Below, one piece after another: positions 58,595 through 64,000 of a stretch of 64,000 nucleotides of DNA (position 1 is its first letter; each line of letters opens with the position of its first letter). Location of the stretch: NCBI GenBank assembly GCA_011037195.1, contig JAAEAF010014408.1, forward strand, positions 62,001 to 126,000, given 5' to 3'. The DNA comes from Triatoma infestans. Its lineage: Eukaryota; Arthropoda; Insecta; Hemiptera; Reduviidae. The notes below the pieces were generated by a model that saw only the letters and a list, made by a program, of their open reading frames with translations, was not told the DNA's origin and ran no database searches. Made by a program: the position numbers and the translations under genes.

Positions 58595-59200
58595 ATTATT
58601 ATTCAAGAAAGAGGAGGGCAAAACCCTACGCTATCCAAAGCCTCTCTGGACCCATATAGCTACCCCTAAAGAATAACGACTACTGGGTCTGGAACAAAAG
58701 ACCTGGCCCAGGTTTTACCCATCTAAGTTTCACCACAGACCGAACAAATCGGACCAAAAACCTGAAAAGGACATAGCTTAAAATTCTCTATCGATATCTT
58801 ATTCCGGCCGAAGGTCATAAACCTAATCTCCTCATAGCCCAGACAATCCTCCGTCATTAGATGCATGGGTGTTTCCTCCTCCGTCTCACGAACTCTACAA
58901 AAGGGGTGAGGCATAAGTTCCATTGTATAGAGATGTCTCCTTAAACCACAATGCCCAGTGAGTAAGCCAACCAGATGCCTGAGTGAGGTCCGTGAAAGAT
59001 ATCGGATCCCGCTACTCAAAGCTCCGTCCGGACCCCCTAGTGAGCATCTTAGACTGCCGACAACCCACTGTAAGATTGTCCACGTCTGGAAGCCTGACAA
59101 ACATGTGCCAAAAGACACACCAATAGCAGGCTCGGGACCAGTGAAAGGGAGAGAGGCGCCTAATTTGGCAAACCTATCCCACCTCCTCAGTATCTAGTAA
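58595..59200 (-). pseudogene. LINE (jockey/R1-like) 3' end, reverse
   Basis: Minus-strand frame 59118-58723 carries RYLSRTSLRHLVGLLTGHCG, LRRHLYTMELMPHPFCRV and RETEEETPMHLM, the same C-terminal segment as 42770-43231, with Cys to Arg in the second zinc-type position. It extends about 80 bp further 5' than the 42.8 kb copy. Ends in an ATTATT-type tail (58595). 5' truncated and inactive. Confidence 0.85.
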
Positions 59201-59264
59201 TAGTAAATAATAATATCAACTTTGGGCCTCCTATAGCTCAGTTGTTTTATTTTTTTACTATCTA

Positions 59265-60000
59265 TTGCTACTTACTGGTAAGAGAAATTATTGCGATCGT
59301 GTCAGATTTGTCAAGATTTTAGTTTTAAGGTCCTCTGAGTCAGAAAAAGTGATTTTTAGATTATTTTTTTTCTGTATAGCATGCGCGTGCTTGCGTTTGT
59401 TTTGGTTTAATATAGTGTCAAAATAATTCAAAAAAAAAAAAAGAAGGAAAAATCGCAAGAAATTTCAAATTTAATATTTCGTTCAAAATTCTTCTAGCGC
59501 ACCCCGACAACAAACTTTTTTTCAAGCTCGGTCAACCAGTGGTACCATTTTTCTGAATAGATGTTTTCTCGAATACGTCTCCAACGAGGTGTTTTTTAAA
59601 CTATTTTCTTTAAACTTGTTACGCCTAATATAAAAGAGCTACGACTTGTATTTGTAAAATTTTTGTAGGAAAAATCATTTTAGGAGTTTTGTCAAAATTT
59701 TGTATTTGAATAAAATCGATTGATCGGAAGTGCGAATTTAAAGGAAGGTTTTCCATTTTCTCGATAAAAATTACAGCGATTTTCTTTGATTTATATATTA
59801 ACTATAAAACCTCTTACTTTAGCTTGAAACATTCTTCCAAGTAAGTATTTTTTAGAGAATGTTCTGGGAGAATGAGAATGTCTGTAATTGTCGTTTTTAG
59901 TCGTCGATTCTCCAAGCTATACATATGATAATAAAATCAATTAATTTTAATATAAATACCGGGTTTGATGGAAATTTGTGAATTATACACTATTTAAATT
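59265..60000 (+). repeat. Modular repeat, old full-length-like copy
   Basis: TGGTAAGAGAAATTATTGCG, ATCGTGTCAGATTTGTC, GGTCCTCTGAGTCAGAAAAA, TTGATCGGAAGTGCGAATTT and TTTCTCGATAAAAATTACAG follow the family order. Confidence 0.6.
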
Positions 60001-63000
60001 GTTTGTAAAAGTAAGTCGTTTAGATCTTTTTGATCACTCGCTCATACAAAACACACATACATACACAGCAGCAAGTGAAAGTAAGAAATACCTTATCTTC
60101 TAATATTTTTTTCACGCGTTCTCTCCATTAAGATGAAAATATAATTTGTTTCAACCCAGCCATCATGATGCTAGTTTTTTTATAATATAATCTTCGGCAT
60201 TCTCATTTAAAGCAAGGAACAGAATTTAATTACATATATCCAACAATAATTTTTTTTTTTTTTTTGCTGATCGCAATTTTGGTTTATCCGTAATTTTTGG
60301 AAATTAATAAAGTAAATATTAAAATTACTAAAAATTCAAATATGGTACAAGGTCTTTTGTAGCAATTATATATATATATTTCTTTTTAAACTTCACTTCA
60401 GAAATTTTGTTTGATAAATTGTAATAAATTATAAATATAATCTCTATTGTATGTATTTTAAGTTCTCCATGTCCTTTAAATATGGTTACGTAATTTGACA
60501 ATTATCGCTAAAACTATATGTATGTATTATATATATATATTTTCTTGAGTACTTATCTTGACATAAAGGGTGTATTTGTGCTTTAAGTATTAATTATGTT
60601 GTTATATATTTTCAAAATATATAAGTTAGAACAGCCTGGATGTTTGTAAAAATAATACCAGAAACTGATATAATGTTTTTTTCCAAGATATAGTTCATTA
60701 TATTTTTAGAAAATAATTATTATAGCAATGTTTATATGTAATGTAATAATACTTTAATGTGTAATAATGTAAAAATTTTTTAAATAAAAATTTTAAAGGA
60801 TTACGAATCCATTAAAAGGACAATTTAAATATATACACACAAAATATGAAAATGCTATTTAGTGTTTATAACAATTTTTTTTGTAAAATATTTCTTGATG
60901 AGAACGGTAATTTTCAACAGACCCACAATTTATGCCGTTTTGCTTTTTAAAAGCGGTCATTATAAAAAAAAACTCTTCCGTGCAACACTTTCACAGAAAG
61001 CCTTTGAATTTTTGGGTGTTTACTTGCTTATAAATACCTGTGTGGCAAGATTCTATAGAAACAAGAATCTATTAGAGCCTTTTACTTTTTCTAAGAAGAG
61101 ATTAAAAGGTAGGCTTGCCGCCGCGGATTAAGGATTTGGTTGTTATGTATGCTTGATTCATGGGTGAAGTTGTAAGGCCACAGAAGTTATTACGTGCAAA
61201 CAAAATTCTATGCATTCCTTGGAAGTGCAGCAAATAAATCGCAAAGTTTCAAAACAGGTATTATTAGCTGTGATCATAATCAAAATATTTAAGAACCTGT
61301 ACTCTCAATCAAACCTAACCAGAATTAATAAATAATAAGCAGGTTAACCGTAGCTTATAATGAAAAAGCATTTCATTATTTATTTGTGGTTTGTTTACAT
61401 GTCAGATTTATTATAAACACCATAAAAACTACTCTAAAAGTTTCCAAATCATTTTTATATTATCGTAAGGTTTAACCGGGAGTTTTGCTTTTTCTCATCA
61501 TTTATCAGTTGCTAATTGATGCTTTTATCTTAACCAAGATTTAACATATGAACTGTGTCAAAATCTTCAATAGATATTCACATTAAATTTATTGTTAATT
61601 AAATGACTTTAAATCATTGATTTAATATCTATCTCCACTGAGTGTGAGCATTATATCATACCTAGGGTCTTTCCGTGTTTTAAAATACCTTCACAATATC
61701 GTACAACTTAATTAGGGCGTCCTAAGTATTGAAAACTCTAGAAGAAAGTCCGCCTATAATATCTTAATGGTAAATAGACATTTAACTTATGAAGAAATTT
61801 TCCTGGCGTCATTAGAAAAGATTTGAATTAATATTGAGAAGCATGTTAAAGAAAAACACAGAATGTTCAGAGCGTTTGTCCAACCTGCAATTTATCTGAG
61901 CCTTCCGCAGATCTGTGACTTATCCAAAACTTGCATTGCCACCATAAACCATCCAGCATCATTAGAAGAACATTAAAAAAAAAGAAGAGAAATTTAAAAA
62001 AAAAATTTGAGGAGGTTATCATCAAAAATATTTAAAGATCTTGTTTTATTTGAAGTTTTTATTTTTTTATTTTTTTGGCTTTGACGTTATATTTTGAAAT
62101 GATTGTATTGGACTATAACAGTCTTGGAATGAAATAGGGCAAAATAAACTATAAAAGTATTTATTATTTTTATGACTTACTATTTAAATTCATCGTCTCT
62201 TTTCAAAATAAATAATATTCTTAAAATGAGTCTGTCAATCTGACAAAATTTCAATTTTCTCTGTAAAAATGCCATATTAAAAACCCTAGAACTAAAATAC
62301 TAATCCTAGGTTCATATAAATCTAGTTTATTTGCTAAAGAGCCAGAGAATAAATTAATAAATTCCGTTGAAAAGAAAGTTACTTAGACTGCCGTATTTTT
62401 AAATTTGAAATATCTTCATCAAATGTTAATTTAAATGTAGGAGAAGAAAAAAATTTAAACGAAATTCAACTTTGCTTTCTACAAGTACAGAAACACATGT
62501 TAGATGCAGGGCAATGTTCAAATAATATTGCGAGAGAGTAATAATTTCGTAATTCTATCTTTAGTGACTTTGAATCCTTCCAAGTATTTTTTTTTATTCA
62601 TACAAAACACTATGCTGAGTAATTCGCATGATATATAACCGGTATAAAGTTTAGTTGTATTTATGTGTATTATTAGATTACTATTACTTTTTTTCTTTAA
62701 CTAGATGATAGTAATAATACTTGATAGAATCACAGAGTATGAATTAAAGAGTTATCTTTACCAGAAGTCGTGATCATCAATGACTATTCTTCAGTTCATG
62801 TGCGCCCGTTCTTCTTACTCTCACAATCAAAGGACCTAAAGATTTCTATCGGTTTCGAAAAACAATTATCACTAAAAATAAAGGTTTTATTTTTCACTAA
62901 AAATTTGACTTTTTTTTTTATTAAATATATGAAGTACTAATCACTTAAATATTTAGATCTTATAATTATGAAGTTTTTGAAGTAATTGTTTAGGTGTCTA

Positions 63001-63815
63001 ATGACATTTCCCCGGAAAACTGCCATAAACATTTTGTTCTATGAAAACCTTGCAATTATAAATTAAATAAAAAAGAATTCTAGAAGAATTGTAGCTTCCT
63101 TTTTTCTTTTTTTTTTTTAATTTCTTCATTAATAATTACCAAAATTATTGATTTTAAACTTTTCAGCTGTAGCATAACAAATTTTATTAAGAAAATTCTT
63201 TAAGAATATACTAAAGAAATTTTCGTACGTTAATATCGGAGGTTTTCAAAGTTTTCTTGAGCTCTAGAATAAATGTTTTCCATTAAAAATTGAATTATTG
63301 CTATTAAAACAGTTTTCTTATTATTACTATTTGAATGTTTCTTTAGAATTCTGATGGCTGTTTTTATGATTAGCTTGTTTATTTATTGTTCCATCCCTCC
63401 GCTGCCCGAAGGAATTTCGATTTGGTTACAGCTCTGAATTTAAATTTGGTTCCAGTTTCTGTCTGTTTCAATTTCTTTATGTTTCTTTTAGTTTGTTTTT
63501 GTTTCATAATAGGAATATTTGCCCTCAATCTGTCTCTTCTATTTATTTATTAAAAATTATTATTTCAATCATAATTATTTCTTTAATAAAAACTCGCTAA
63601 GCCTCTTGACTTTTTTCATCATCAATTAGGATAGAATCTGAAGTAGGATATTTTTGAATTTAAATTATTCCTCGTTTAAATTATTTAATCGTCATTTAAA
63701 TATTCTGAAATGATCGTAAATAATTGGACAAATTAAAGCAATTATTATTATTTTTTTTTTTATTATCACTCAGTTATTTTTGTACTATCATACTAATTTT
63801 GTAGTATATTAGTCT
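60001..63815. other. AT-rich stretch, nothing recognised
   Basis: Poly(T) at about 60248-60265, (TA)n at 60368 and 60528. No gene, RNA or repeat family could be supported across nearly 4 kb. Confidence 0.5.
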
Positions 63816-63885
63816 TGCGCGGGGCCTTGCACGAGTTCGCCCCTCGCATTTTACTTTGAGCCGCCCCCTAGAATGCAATCAGTCA
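63816..63885. other. GC-rich island
   Basis: CTTGCGCGGGGCCTTGCACG and GAGCCGCCCCCTAG stand out in AT-rich flanks. It runs close to the window edge, so what it belongs to cannot be judged. Confidence 0.3.
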
Positions 63886-64000
63886 GTGTGTTTTTTTGCT
63901 AAACGAAATTGGTAACGAAATTATAACATTGTTTATAAATTTAAAAAAAAAAAACAAAAGCCGTGAAATAGCAATTAGAAAAAGAGCAGCACTCCATCAT

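Overview
This 64 kb window is AT-rich, intron/intergenic-type DNA from a metazoan nuclear genome. I find no intact host protein-coding gene. Every coding signal I recognise is a decayed transposable element or organelle-derived fragment. A mitochondrial ND6 fragment reads sensibly only with the invertebrate mitochondrial code (AGA = Ser, TGA = Trp). Together with Tc1, mariner, RTE-like and jockey/R1-like elements, a Helitron and tRNA-headed SINEs, this points to a protostome invertebrate. An arthropod or mollusc is plausible, but I cannot resolve which.

Layout: 0-5 kb has a Tc1 transposase pseudogene, a fold-back element with a hammerhead motif and an LTR-like repeat. 7-8.4 kb has two LINE tails and another fold-back element. 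10.4 kb has a SINE. 12-15.2 kb has a GCTAGC minisatellite and the first full copy of the dominant modular repeat, with a fold-back element inserted in it. 17.5-25.5 kb has a second LTR-like repeat, diverged modular repeats, a LINE RNase H remnant, a SINE and the best-preserved hammerhead element. 28-36 kb has another fold-back element, modular repeats, a SINE with target-site duplication, the ND6 NUMT and a LINE reverse transcriptase. 39-44 kb has Helitron ends and a helicase remnant, a C-rich 91-bp tandem array, a LINE tail and a second fold-back subfamily. 46-50 kb has a LINE reverse transcriptase split by a fold-back element, and modular repeats. 54-55 kb has a mariner. 56-60 kb has modular repeats and a LINE tail. 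60-64 kb is plain AT-rich DNA.

The most interesting system is a family of about ten short fold-back retroposons. Each is a near-palindrome whose arms carry a type I hammerhead ribozyme (CUGANGA core, GAAA, ACCGGU stem III, GUC-type cleavage site). The copies have 10-13 bp target-site duplications, a common 5' start (GAGACATTTTCC) and a 3' extension ending in CAAC. Two copies are nested in identifiable older repeats. A second subfamily has different but still paired stem I and stem II sequences, which is covariation supporting an RNA fold. In the two best copies the intact core is in the arm that carries the ribozyme in sense orientation. Activity and mobility are inferences.

The second striking feature is a roughly 1 kb modular repeat. 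It consists of three to four ~290 bp units, each with ACCGGAAGT (an ETS-type motif), and has an internal (GT)n at a fixed place. It accounts for much of the window.
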